Positions 11,759-19,109 of a stretch of DNA of 64,000 nt are shown here, in pieces (the stretch's first letter is position 1; every line of letters begins with the position of its first letter). The notes below the pieces were generated by a model that was not told the origin of the DNA, did not search any database, and saw only the letters and a list, made by a program, of their open reading frames with translations. The stretch is from Kluyvera georgiana ATCC 51603 (GTDB lineage: Bacteria > Pseudomonadota > Gammaproteobacteria > Enterobacterales > Enterobacteriaceae): positions 1 to 64,000 of the forward strand of contig NZ_LXEU01000088.1 of NCBI RefSeq assembly GCF_001654985.1. The letters are read 5' to 3'. A program made the translations under genes and the position numbers.

Positions 11759-11919
11759 GCGAGCCTATAACCTGCTGACTTCAACGCCATTAACCCTATT
11801 AAATGTGCGGGATGTTGGAGTTTTGCACTGTTACGTTATCCTTTTCTGCTTAGTGCTCGCATAATCATCCGTCGAAAAATAACGCATTTGCGAATAATAA
11901 CATTCAAGGAACGGATTTT

Positions 11920-13341
11920 ATGGCAAGCGAGCAAGAGAAACAGCTGCGATGGTACAACATCGCGCTGATGTCTTTCATTACGGTGTGGGGTTTTGGCAAC
12001 GTCGTCAATAACTACGCCAACCAGGGGCTGGTGGTTGTTTTCTCCTGGCTGTTTATCTTCGCCCTTTACTTCACGCCGTATGCGCTGATCGTCGGGCAGC
12101 TCGGTTCCACCTTTAAAGACGGCAAGGGTGGGGTCAGTACCTGGATTAAAAATACCATGGGGCCGGGGCTGGCGTATCTGGCGGCCTGGACCTACTGGGT
12201 GGTGCATATTCCCTATCTGGCGCAGAAGCCGCAGGCGATTCTGATAGCTCTTGGCTGGGCCATTAAGGGCAACGGCTCGCTGATCACTGAGTACGGCGTT
12301 GTCGCGCTCCAGGGCTGCACGCTGGCGCTGTTTGTCTTCTTTATGTGGGTGGCCTCGCGTGGGATGAAATCGCTGAAGCTGGTCGGGTCTATCGCCGGTA
12401 TCGCGATGTTCGTCATGTCGCTGCTGTACGTGGTGATGGCGGTGACCGCACCGGCCATCACCGAAGTGACCATCGCCACCACCAATATTACCTGGCGCAC
12501 TTTCATTCCGCATTTTGACTTCACCTATATCACCACTATTTCGATGCTGGTCTTTGCCGTCGGCGGCGCGGAAAAAATCTCGCCATACGTTAACAATACC
12601 CGTAATCCTGGAAAAGAGTTTCCGCGTGGGATGATCTTCCTCGCGGTGATGGTGGCGGTGTGCGCCATTCTCGGCTCGCTGGCGATGGGGATGATGTTTG
12701 ACTCTAACAATATTCCCGATGACCTGATGGCCAACGGTCAGTATTACGCCTTCCAGCGCCTCGGCGAGTACTATCATATGGGCAATAGCCTGATGGTCAT
12801 TTACGCCATTGCCAACACGTTGGGGCAGGTTGCCGCGCTGGTGTTTTCTATCGATGCGCCGCTGAAAGTACTCTTGAGCGATGCCGATAGTCGCTATATC
12901 CCGCAGAAACTGTGCCGCACCAATGCGTCAGGCACGCCGGTCAATGGTTACCTGTTGACGCTGGTGCTGGTGGCGCTGCTGATTATGCTGCCGACGCTGG
13001 GCATTGGCGATATGAACAACCTCTACAAGTGGCTGCTTAACCTCAACTCGGTGGTCATGCCGCTGCGCTATCTGTGGGTGTTCGTGGCGTTTATTGCGGT
13101 GATTCGGCTGGGGAAAAAATATCACGCCGAGTACGTGTTTATTCGCAATCGCTCGCTGGCGATGACCGTTGGCGTATGGTGCTTCCTGTTTACCGCCTTT
13201 GCCTGCCTGACCGGCATTTTCCCGAAAATGACCGCTTTCACGCCGGAGTGGGCTTTCCAACTGTCGCTAAATGTCGCGACGCCGTTTGTACTGGTGGGGC
13301 TGGGGCTGATTTTCCCGCTGCTGGCGCGTAAGAATCGCTAA
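11920..13341 (+). CDS. ycaM: YcaM family APC-type amino acid permease
   Basis: A predicted inner-membrane permease of the amino acid-polyamine-organocation superfamily with about 12 hydrophobic segments; the substrate is unknown. The 473 residues align with E. coli YcaM throughout (for example TVWGFGNVVNNYANQG near the N terminus, the substrate-binding helix 1 region). ATG 11920 follows AAGGAACGG and gives the conserved start ASEQEKQLRW; K-12 annotation adds a short upstream extension. A GC-rich terminator follows, beyond which the accessory PTS operon converges on it. Confidence 0.93.
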   Translation: MASEQEKQLRWYNIALMSFITVWGFGNVVNNYANQGLVVVFSWLFIFALYFTPYALIVGQLGSTFKDGKGGVSTWIKNTMGPGLAYLAAWTYWVVHIPYLAQKPQAILIALGWAIKGNGSLITEYGVVALQGCTLALFVFFMWVASRGMKSLKLVGSIAGIAMFVMSLLYVVMAVTAPAITEVTIATTNITWRTFIPHFDFTYITTISMLVFAVGGAEKISPYVNNTRNPGKEFPRGMIFLAVMVAVCAILGSLAMGMMFDSNNIPDDLMANGQYYAFQRLGEYYHMGNSLMVIYAIANTLGQVAALVFSIDAPLKVLLSDADSRYIPQKLCRTNASGTPVNGYLLTLVLVALLIMLPTLGIGDMNNLYKWLLNLNSVVMPLRYLWVFVAFIAVIRLGKKYHAEYVFIRNRSLAMTVGVWCFLFTAFACLTGIFPKMTAFTPEWAFQLSLNVATPFVLVGLGLIFPLLARKNR

Positions 13342-13347
13342 AGCGAA

Positions 13348-13371
13348 CAAAGGGGGGAAAGCCCCCCCTTT
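13348..13371. terminator. Bidirectional terminator between ycaM and the PTS operon
   Basis: AAAGGGGGG pairs with CCCCCCTTT around a short loop. It lies 6 bp after ycaM and 5 bp from the end of the convergent EIIA gene, so it can serve both. It also marks the left edge of the accessory block. Confidence 0.75.
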
Positions 13372-13375
13372 ACGG

Positions 13376-13813
13376 TTATAAGCTCGCGGTCAGCGATGCA
13401 AACTGTTGCTGGCTGGTGATAGCGGTGAGATTCGCTAAACGATCGTCCTCATCCAGCCAGCAGACCAGACGCTGAATGGTCTGAATATGTTGCTCGCCGT
13501 TTGCCGCAGCCAGCACGATAATCAGCCGCACATCCGGATGGCCGGGAAAAGCGACCGATTCGGCGCAACAGAGCAGCGACAGGCGGCTTTTCTGGCTTAA
13601 TACGCCTTCTTCCGGGCGTGCGTGAGGTAGCGCAAACTCGGGGCTAAGGATATACCAGGGGCCGTTCTGCTCGGTGGCACGAATAATGGCTTGTGCGTAG
13701 TGAACACTGATATCTCCTTGCGCTTCAAGCGGTTGACAGGCGAGCTTAACGGCGCTACGCCAATCGATTTTTTGCGCGATGAATTGACGGGCGGTAAAAA
13801 GCGCATTCTCCAT
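13376..13813 (-). CDS. PTS EIIA component (UlaC / fructose-mannitol type)
   Basis: This 145-residue protein is a PTS EIIA domain of the fructose-mannitol/ascorbate type, which passes phosphate from HPr to EIIB. The phosphorylated histidine is predicted as His64 in EFALPHARPEEG, the family motif. It is the last gene of a leftward operon EIIB-EIIC-TK(N)-TK(C)-EIIA, 53 bp after the transketolase C subunit, with CAGGAG before its ATG. The transported sugar is not known. It is not part of the K-12 backbone at this place. Confidence 0.88.
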   Translation of the reverse strand: MENALFTARQFIAQKIDWRSAVKLACQPLEAQGDISVHYAQAIIRATEQNGPWYILSPEFALPHARPEEGVLSQKSRLSLLCCAESVAFPGHPDVRLIIVLAAANGEQHIQTIQRLVCWLDEDDRLANLTAITSQQQFASLTASL

Positions 13814-13866
13814 GTCGAACTCCTGCTGATAGGGTCGCCCGATACGCTGGGCGACCGATTCCCTGG

Positions 13867-14781
13867 TTAACTAAGCACACGATATAGCGCGTCGCCAGAT
13901 ATGCCGTATTTGGCTTTTAGCTGCCGGCTGTTACCGGATTCGGTAAATGTATCCTGCGTGCCAAGACGGGTAAGACGAGCGGGGTGGGCCACCTGAGCCA
14001 GCGTTTCGGCTATCTGCCCGCCCAGTCCACCGTTAACCGTGTGATTCTCGAGCGAAGCAATGATCGGGCAGCCTTCAATCAGCGTAAAGAATGCCTGCTG
14101 GTTAAACGGCTTCAGCGTCGCGACGTGGATCAGTTTGCCTTTTTTACCGCTGGCGAGGAGCTTTTCATAGCCTTCAGTCGCTTGCTCAAGCACGGTCCCT
14201 TCAAAAACGATCGCAAAGTCACTGCCGCTGTTGGCGATGGCGGCAATATCGCTGACGCGTGGAACGACAGATTTATCGCGGACCGGCATCGGTTCGCGCG
14301 CCACGCGGATGTAGACCGGCCCGTTGATGTTTACCGCTTGCTCAAATGCCTCCGCCACCTCTTCGGCATCAGCGGGCGTCAGGATAGTCAGGCCAGGTAG
14401 AACCCGGGTGAGCGCCAGGTCCTCCAGGGCATGATGCGAAGCGCCATCAGGTCCATCATCCATGCCGGGGTGGCTGCCGACGAGCTTAATATTGGCTTTG
14501 GCGTAGCAGGCCTGCCGTAGCTGAGTCCATGCCGTGCCGGTGATGAACATGGCAAAGTTAACGTAAAAGGGAATGTTGCCTTCCAGCGCCTGACCGATGG
14601 CGAAGCTCATCGCCGAACCTTCCGCAATCCCCATTTCGAAAAACGCATCCGGGTAGACGGCGGCAAACTGGTCGGTCCGTGTCGAGCTGGCTAAATCGCT
14701 ATCAATGGCGACGATCGGGTAGCCTTTTTGTTTCAGGGCGATCAGCGCCTGACCGATTTCATCGCGTGGTGCTTTCATCAT
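13867..14781 (-). CDS. Transketolase C-terminal subunit (split enzyme)
   Basis: This 304-residue protein corresponds to the Pyr domain plus C-terminal domain of transketolase. The Glu54 context FFEMGIAEGSAMSFA matches the conserved glutamate that activates thiamine diphosphate. It needs the N-terminal subunit encoded just upstream; the two reading frames overlap by ATGA, suggesting coupled translation and a fixed ratio. Together they should transfer a two-carbon ketol unit between sugar phosphates. Location beside PTS genes suggests that it acts on the phosphosugar they import. The substrate is inferred only in general terms. Confidence 0.88.
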   Translation of the reverse strand: MMKAPRDEIGQALIALKQKGYPIVAIDSDLASSTRTDQFAAVYPDAFFEMGIAEGSAMSFAIGQALEGNIPFYVNFAMFITGTAWTQLRQACYAKANIKLVGSHPGMDDGPDGASHHALEDLALTRVLPGLTILTPADAEEVAEAFEQAVNINGPVYIRVAREPMPVRDKSVVPRVSDIAAIANSGSDFAIVFEGTVLEQATEGYEKLLASGKKGKLIHVATLKPFNQQAFFTLIEGCPIIASLENHTVNGGLGGQIAETLAQVAHPARLTRLGTQDTFTESGNSRQLKAKYGISGDALYRVLS

Positions 14782-15575
14782 TGCAACTCCTCCATAGCCT
14801 GCTGGTACTGTTCAGTGGTGGGGGTTTTAGAATGCCAGTCGCCGTTATTTTCCATGTAGCTTACGCCGCAGCCTTTCGTGGTATGGGCGATGATCGCGAC
14901 TGGTTTGCCTTTAAGATGGCGTGACAGTAGCAGCGTGTCGGCGACCTGGTGCATGTCATTACCGTTTTGTAATTCAAGGACGTGCCAGCCAAAATGACGG
15001 ATCTTATCGGCTAGTGGTTCGAGGTTAATCACCTCGTTAACCGGGTCGTGAGAAGAAAACCCGTTGTAGTCGATAATGGCTACCAGGTTATCCATTTTCA
15101 TATGCCCCGCCTGCTGCAGCGTTTCCCAGATTTGCCCTTCATGCATTTCACCGTCACCGATAATGGCGAAGACGCGCTGGTTCTCACCGTGCTGTTTTTT
15201 GGCCGCCGCCATCCCGAAGGCGATGGATAATCCCTGACCCAACAACCCGGTGGTGGCATCCACCTCGGGAATCGATTTGATGCTGGGGTGGCCCTGCAGG
15301 CGTGAGTTAATCTGGCGGAACGAGCTAAATTCACTTCGATTGATAATTCCTTTCTGGTACAGCATGGCATACTGCGCTGCAACGGCATGGCCCTTGCTCA
15401 TCACCACGCGGGCCCGCGGCGAGACAGAAAAATCCACCTCTTCATCATAGATCCACGTCAGGATATCGATGATGGAGAGGGCGCCTCCCGGATGGCCAAT
15501 CCCTGATTCATAAATCATGCTTACAATGTCACGGCGAGCGCTCAGCGCATGCGACTTCAGTTGTTCAATAGTCAT
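14778..15575 (-). CDS. Transketolase N-terminal subunit (split enzyme)
   Basis: The 265-residue protein is the thiamine diphosphate/Mg-binding (PP) half of a transketolase. The cofactor motif GDGEMHEGQIWE begins at residue 140. Conserved histidines are present in GIGHPGG (25-31) and SKGH (60-63). ATG 15575 follows GAGGGG. It starts 12 bp after the EIIC gene and overlaps the C-terminal subunit by four bases. Split transketolases are known in archaea and in several bacterial sugar operons, including apulose-4-phosphate transketolases. The preferred sugar here is unknown. Confidence 0.88.
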   Translation of the reverse strand: MTIEQLKSHALSARRDIVSMIYESGIGHPGGALSIIDILTWIYDEEVDFSVSPRARVVMSKGHAVAAQYAMLYQKGIINRSEFSSFRQINSRLQGHPSIKSIPEVDATTGLLGQGLSIAFGMAAAKKQHGENQRVFAIIGDGEMHEGQIWETLQQAGHMKMDNLVAIIDYNGFSSHDPVNEVINLEPLADKIRHFGWHVLELQNGNDMHQVADTLLLSRHLKGKPVAIIAHTTKGCGVSYMENNGDWHSKTPTTEQYQQAMEELQ

Positions 15576-15587
15576 CGTATTCCCCTC

Positions 15588-16853
15588 TTATGGCAGCATT
15601 TTGCCGATGTAGTACACAACCAGCCCCAGGGCGACAAAATCGGTTTCCGGGAAGCTGGTGCCCGACAGCCCGACGGATTCCATGATGGGATAGATCAGCG
15701 CAGGGCCTATGCCGATAAGAATTCCGGTGATAAAACTTCCGGCAATAGCGCCTTTCCAGCCCCCCGAGGCGTTCCCAAATACCGCCGCCGTGGCGCCGAT
15801 AAAGAAGTACGGAATAGCGACGGGAATAATGACCGTTTGGCCAAGCAGGGCAAGAAATCCCATGACCACAAGTCCGCCGACAAAAGATGAAATGAACCCC
15901 AGTACGGTGGCGGTAGGCGCGTAAGGAAAGACGACCGGGCAGTCCAGCGCGGGTTTAGCATTAGGGATGAATTTCTCTGAGATACCGAGAAAAGCGGGAA
16001 CAATTTCAGACAACAGCAGCCGGACGCCGGTGATAATAATGTATAGCGATGCCGTGAAGGTGAGCGATTGATACAGCGGGTAAACCAGCCAGTGCATACC
16101 GCCTGCGGCTGCGGTGACCGCGGCTTTACCCGCAGCCAGCGCGGCAATGTAGTAAAAAATGCTGACCGAGATCGACACTGAAACAATGTAATCCTTGAAG
16201 ATCCCGAGCCATCCCGGAAGGTTAAGCTTTTCCGTTGATTGTTTAGGATCGCCGACCTTTGAGCCTATCCACCCCGACGCGGCGTAAGCCAGAGTGACAT
16301 AGTGCCCCATGGCGATCTCATCATTGCCTGTGATTTTGCGCATCCACGGCTGGGCAATAGCCGGATACAGACAGGCTGCCAGCCCCAGCAGAATCGAACC
16401 GACGATAATTGTCGTCATGTCGCTATAGCCTAGCGCTTTCAACGTGACGGTAAGCAGGGCGGAGAGATACAGATTGTGTTGCCCGGTGAGAAAGATGTAC
16501 TTAAACGGCGTTATACGGGCAAAAAACAGGTTCCAGCCAAAACCCACCACCATAATGAGTGAAACGCACATCGCGAATTTGGTTTGCGCCAGCCCGGTTA
16601 GCGCCTCCGCCAGCGGCATGACGCCTTTCAGACCGAACCCATCGCTGAACAAGGTCTGAAAATTACCCAGAGAGGTGACGGCGAGGCCAGCACCGCCGGC
16701 AAAAACCAGAAAACCGACGATAGTTTTAAAGGTTCCGGAGAGGACTTTTTCGATAGGCTTGCGTTGGATAAGCAGCCCTATGAGTGCAATAAAACCAACT
16801 AAAAGTGGGGTTACGCCCAGAATGTCGAATACAATGAACTTTAGGAGATCCAT
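15588..16853 (-). CDS. PTS EIIC transporter (UlaA / SgaT family)
   Basis: This 421-residue integral membrane protein resembles UlaA, the ascorbate-specific EIIC, in overall pattern (about 10-11 hydrophobic segments) and in the stretch FKYIFLTGQHNLYLSALL, close to the UlaA region with FLTGH. It should carry a sugar or sugar acid across the inner membrane while EIIB phosphorylates it. GGGGGA precedes the ATG. It is 15 bp after EIIB. It is shorter than E. coli UlaA (465) and the neighbouring genes differ from the ula operon (no UlaD/E/F or UlaG), so the substrate is probably not ascorbate. Confidence 0.87.
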   Translation of the reverse strand: MDLLKFIVFDILGVTPLLVGFIALIGLLIQRKPIEKVLSGTFKTIVGFLVFAGGAGLAVTSLGNFQTLFSDGFGLKGVMPLAEALTGLAQTKFAMCVSLIMVVGFGWNLFFARITPFKYIFLTGQHNLYLSALLTVTLKALGYSDMTTIIVGSILLGLAACLYPAIAQPWMRKITGNDEIAMGHYVTLAYAASGWIGSKVGDPKQSTEKLNLPGWLGIFKDYIVSVSISVSIFYYIAALAAGKAAVTAAAGGMHWLVYPLYQSLTFTASLYIIITGVRLLLSEIVPAFLGISEKFIPNAKPALDCPVVFPYAPTATVLGFISSFVGGLVVMGFLALLGQTVIIPVAIPYFFIGATAAVFGNASGGWKGAIAGSFITGILIGIGPALIYPIMESVGLSGTSFPETDFVALGLVVYYIGKMLP

Positions 16854-16868
16854 ATTTCCCCCGAGAGG

Positions 16869-17144
16869 TTAGTTGTTCTGAATGACGCTGATGAGCGCGG
16901 ATTCCATCTCTTCGCTGTTCATCAAATCGGTGATGCCGATAGCTCGGAACCCGGCCGCTTCAATTTCATCGGTGAGATCGCGCATTGTGATAACAAAATC
17001 AATGCCTTGCCATGTAGCAAGGCCGGACAGTACATCGTGTTCAAGATCGATGTCCCAACCGTTTTTATCGATGATTTTTTGGGCTTTTATTTTGAGCATC
17101 AACGAGCTGCCCATACCGGTACGACAGACGATAAGACCTTTCAT
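16869..17144 (-). CDS. PTS EIIB component (UlaB / lactose-like fold)
   Basis: A 91-residue EIIB protein. The phosphocysteine is Cys7 in IVCRTGMGSS, the family P-loop C-x2-G-x-G-S-S. It receives phosphate from the EIIA at the far end of the operon and donates it to the sugar bound by EIIC. CAGGAGAA lies before the ATG. It is the first gene of the leftward operon, facing the divergent RpiR-type regulator across 121 bp that holds the likely operator. Confidence 0.88.
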   Translation of the reverse strand: MKGLIVCRTGMGSSLMLKIKAQKIIDKNGWDIDLEHDVLSGLATWQGIDFVITMRDLTDEIEAAGFRAIGITDLMNSEEMESALISVIQNN

Positions 17145-17161
17145 GAGACGTTCTCCTGTTT

Positions 17162-17209
17162 ATAAAAATAATTATTTTTATTTAATGTTTCGTGATAAAA
17201 ATAATTATT
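17162..17209. promoter_or_regulatory. Paired palindromic operator of the PTS/transketolase operon
   Basis: 17162-17181 is a perfect 20-bp palindrome (ATAAAAATAA then TTATTTTTAT). Its first 15 bases recur exactly at 17195-17209, so the two sites are offset by 33 bp, about three helical turns. Seen the other way, 17167-17181 and 17195-17209 form a perfect 15-bp inverted repeat. It lies between the EIIB gene and the divergent regulator, so the regulator encoded at 17266 is the obvious candidate to bind it. Binding is inferred. Confidence 0.7.
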
Positions 17210-17265
17210 GAAAAACGAACCGAAGAATGTGACTGAATTTGCATTTCATGCAAAAAAGGCGAAAA

Positions 17266-18114
17266 ATGAGCCAGATAGATAACAACTTGTTGATAAACAT
17301 AAGAAATGAGGCTTCAGGGTTAAGTCCCATTCTGGAAAAAGTAGGGCGTTTTATCACGGAAAATCCTGATTTCGTGATGAGACACACGATTTCTGAGCTT
17401 GCTGATTCGATTGATACCAGCGAAGGCAGCATTACGCGCTTTTGTCGGGCCTTTGGCTTTAAAGGGTTTTCAGACTTCAGAACGGCGTTGGCGCTGGAGC
17501 GCGGCGCGGCGCGTTCAGAAGGTGAGCCAGATGATGAAACTTCCGCAGTGATGGCCAGTATCCGTGACAGCAACGCTATCGTTGATAGCATTGAGCTGCA
17601 GTCGGTTGCGGCGTGGCTGAATCAACTCACATATATCGCCATTTATGCGGTGGGGAGTGCCGTACCGGTCGCCCAGTTTTTACAGATGAAGCTGGTGCAA
17701 ATGGGGAAGAGCGCCAACTTTATCGATCGCTCCTATCCTTCGGCCATCTCGCCGCTGGCCGACTGCGAGAAGACGGGAATTATCGTTGTCCATACCGAGC
17801 AGACATCGACTGATATGATGCAGGCGCTGGCGTTGGCAAAGGAACAGGGGATTAAAATTGCCTCGCTGACTCGGGGATCGTTCGTGCCGTTAAATCGACT
17901 GTCGGACTGGAATCTGCAGGCGGCTGTCGCCCTGCAAGGCGAGGGGGAATCTGGCTTTGCTGAAATTGCGGGTGCTATGATGGTCGCCGATCGTATTTTA
18001 AGTGCGCTGGAGGGACAGGATGAACGCTATAGCCAGTGCCGGAAAGCGCATCAGAAGCGTATTTTCTCGATTGAGAGCGTGACCAACAAGCTGTCGGAAT
18101 ATTTTATGTCGTAG
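17266..18114 (+). CDS. RpiR/MurR family transcriptional regulator
   Basis: This 282-residue protein has the RpiR layout. An N-terminal helix-turn-helix (about residues 1-75, with TISELADSIDTSEGSITRF) binds DNA. A C-terminal SIS domain (about 110-240, with IAIYAVGSAVPVAQF) binds a phosphosugar. ATG 17266 is chosen because AAGGCG lies six bases upstream; the frame extends to a TTG at 17239 without a good ribosome site. It is divergent from the PTS/transketolase operon and most likely represses it until the imported phosphosugar accumulates. No K-12 counterpart exists at this place. Confidence 0.9.
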   Translation: MSQIDNNLLINIRNEASGLSPILEKVGRFITENPDFVMRHTISELADSIDTSEGSITRFCRAFGFKGFSDFRTALALERGAARSEGEPDDETSAVMASIRDSNAIVDSIELQSVAAWLNQLTYIAIYAVGSAVPVAQFLQMKLVQMGKSANFIDRSYPSAISPLADCEKTGIIVVHTEQTSTDMMQALALAKEQGIKIASLTRGSFVPLNRLSDWNLQAAVALQGEGESGFAEIAGAMMVADRILSALEGQDERYSQCRKAHQKRIFSIESVTNKLSEYFMS

Positions 18115-18123
18115 GGAAGCGAT

Positions 18124-18148
18124 CCCGGCGAGCGTTAGCGCCGCCGGG
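18124..18148. terminator. Stem-loop between the RpiR regulator and pflA
   Basis: CCCGGC pairs with GCCGGG, with an inner GCG/CGC stem closing a TTAG loop. It sits between two convergent genes and may act for both, although neither side has a clean T tract. It marks the right edge of the accessory block. Confidence 0.45.
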
Positions 18149-18162
18149 GAAACTATTGGCAT

Positions 18163-18903
18163 TTAGTACATCACTTTGTGACCATATTGCTCAAGAATGC
18201 CCTTCACGCGCTCCATGGTTTCTTTCTTCGGCGGCTTCACGCCGTCGAGCTTATACTCTTCGCCCATCGCTACCCATTTGTGTTTGCCCAGTTCGTGGTA
18301 AGGCAGCAACTCGATTTTCTCAACGTTGCCCATATCGCGGGTAAATTCGCCCAGGCGGTGCGCTGAGTCGTCATCATCGGACCAACCTGGCACAACCACG
18401 TAGCGGATCCAGACATTGATGTCTTTCTTCGACAGGTACTGTGCGAACTCGAGCGTACGGTGGTTAGATACGCCAACCAGGTTCTGGTGAATGTCGTCGT
18501 TCATCTGTTTAAGGTCGAGCATCACCAGATCGGTCACTTCCAGCAGTTCATCAATGACCGGATCGTAGCGGCGCACAAAACCGTTGGTGTCGAGACAGGT
18601 GTGAATGCCTTCCTGCTTGCAGGCGCGGAACCAGTCGCGCACAAACTCGGCTTGCAGAATGGCCTCGCCGCCGGACGCGGTAACGCCGCCGCCAGACGCG
18701 TTCATAAAGTGGCGATAGGTGACCACTTCTTTCATCAGTTCTTCAACGGTGATCTCTTTGCCACCGTGCGTGTCCCATGTATCGCGGTTATGGCAGTACA
18801 GGCAGCGCATCAGGCAGCCCTGGAAGAAGGTAATAAAGCGGATGCCCGGGCCATCAACGGTGCCACAGGATTCAAAGGAGTGAATGCGACCAGTTACAGA
18901 CAT
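18163..18903 (-). CDS. pflA: Pyruvate formate-lyase 1-activating enzyme
   Basis: PflA is a radical SAM enzyme that installs the glycyl radical on PflB under anaerobic conditions. The 246 residues match E. coli. The cluster motif C-x3-C-x2-C is present in [13 protein letters not shown] near residue 30, and [10 protein letters not shown] is the SAM-binding GGE region. It lies 206 bp downstream of pflB in the same direction, separated by a stem-loop. Confidence 0.97.
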   Translation of the reverse strand: MSVTGRIHSFESCGTVDGPGIRFITFFQGCLMRCLYCHNRDTWDTHGGKEITVEELMKEVVTYRHFMNASGGGVTASGGEAILQAEFVRDWFRACKQEGIHTCLDTNGFVRRYDPVIDELLEVTDLVMLDLKQMNDDIHQNLVGVSNHRTLEFAQYLSKKDINVWIRYVVVPGWSDDDDSAHRLGEFTRDMGNVEKIELLPYHELGKHKWVAMGEEYKLDGVKPPKKETMERVKGILEQYGHKVMY

Positions 18904-19045
18904 TGCAGTGTTATCTCCAGTTCTTCCCTGCGTCCGGCAGGGTGACGATCATGATTTCAGGCCGTCTTGAGTTTATTTTGCTTGTTAACCTGATTATAGA
19001 AGTTAGCAGGCAAAATAGGCTCGGAGAGCGTAGAGCACTTATAAG

Positions 19046-19071
19046 AAAGGCCCCACTGACGTGGAGCCTTT
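19046..19071 (-). terminator. Stem-loop terminator after pflB
   Basis: AAAGG-CCCCAC pairs with GTGGAG-CCTTT around TGAC, with one G-T pair. On the minus strand it ends in CCTTTCTTAT. It lies about 40 bp beyond pflB and before pflA, consistent with partial termination between the two. Confidence 0.7.
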
Positions 19072-19109
19072 ATTGTACGCTTTTTAAATCGCGATTTCAG
19101 TCAAATCCA

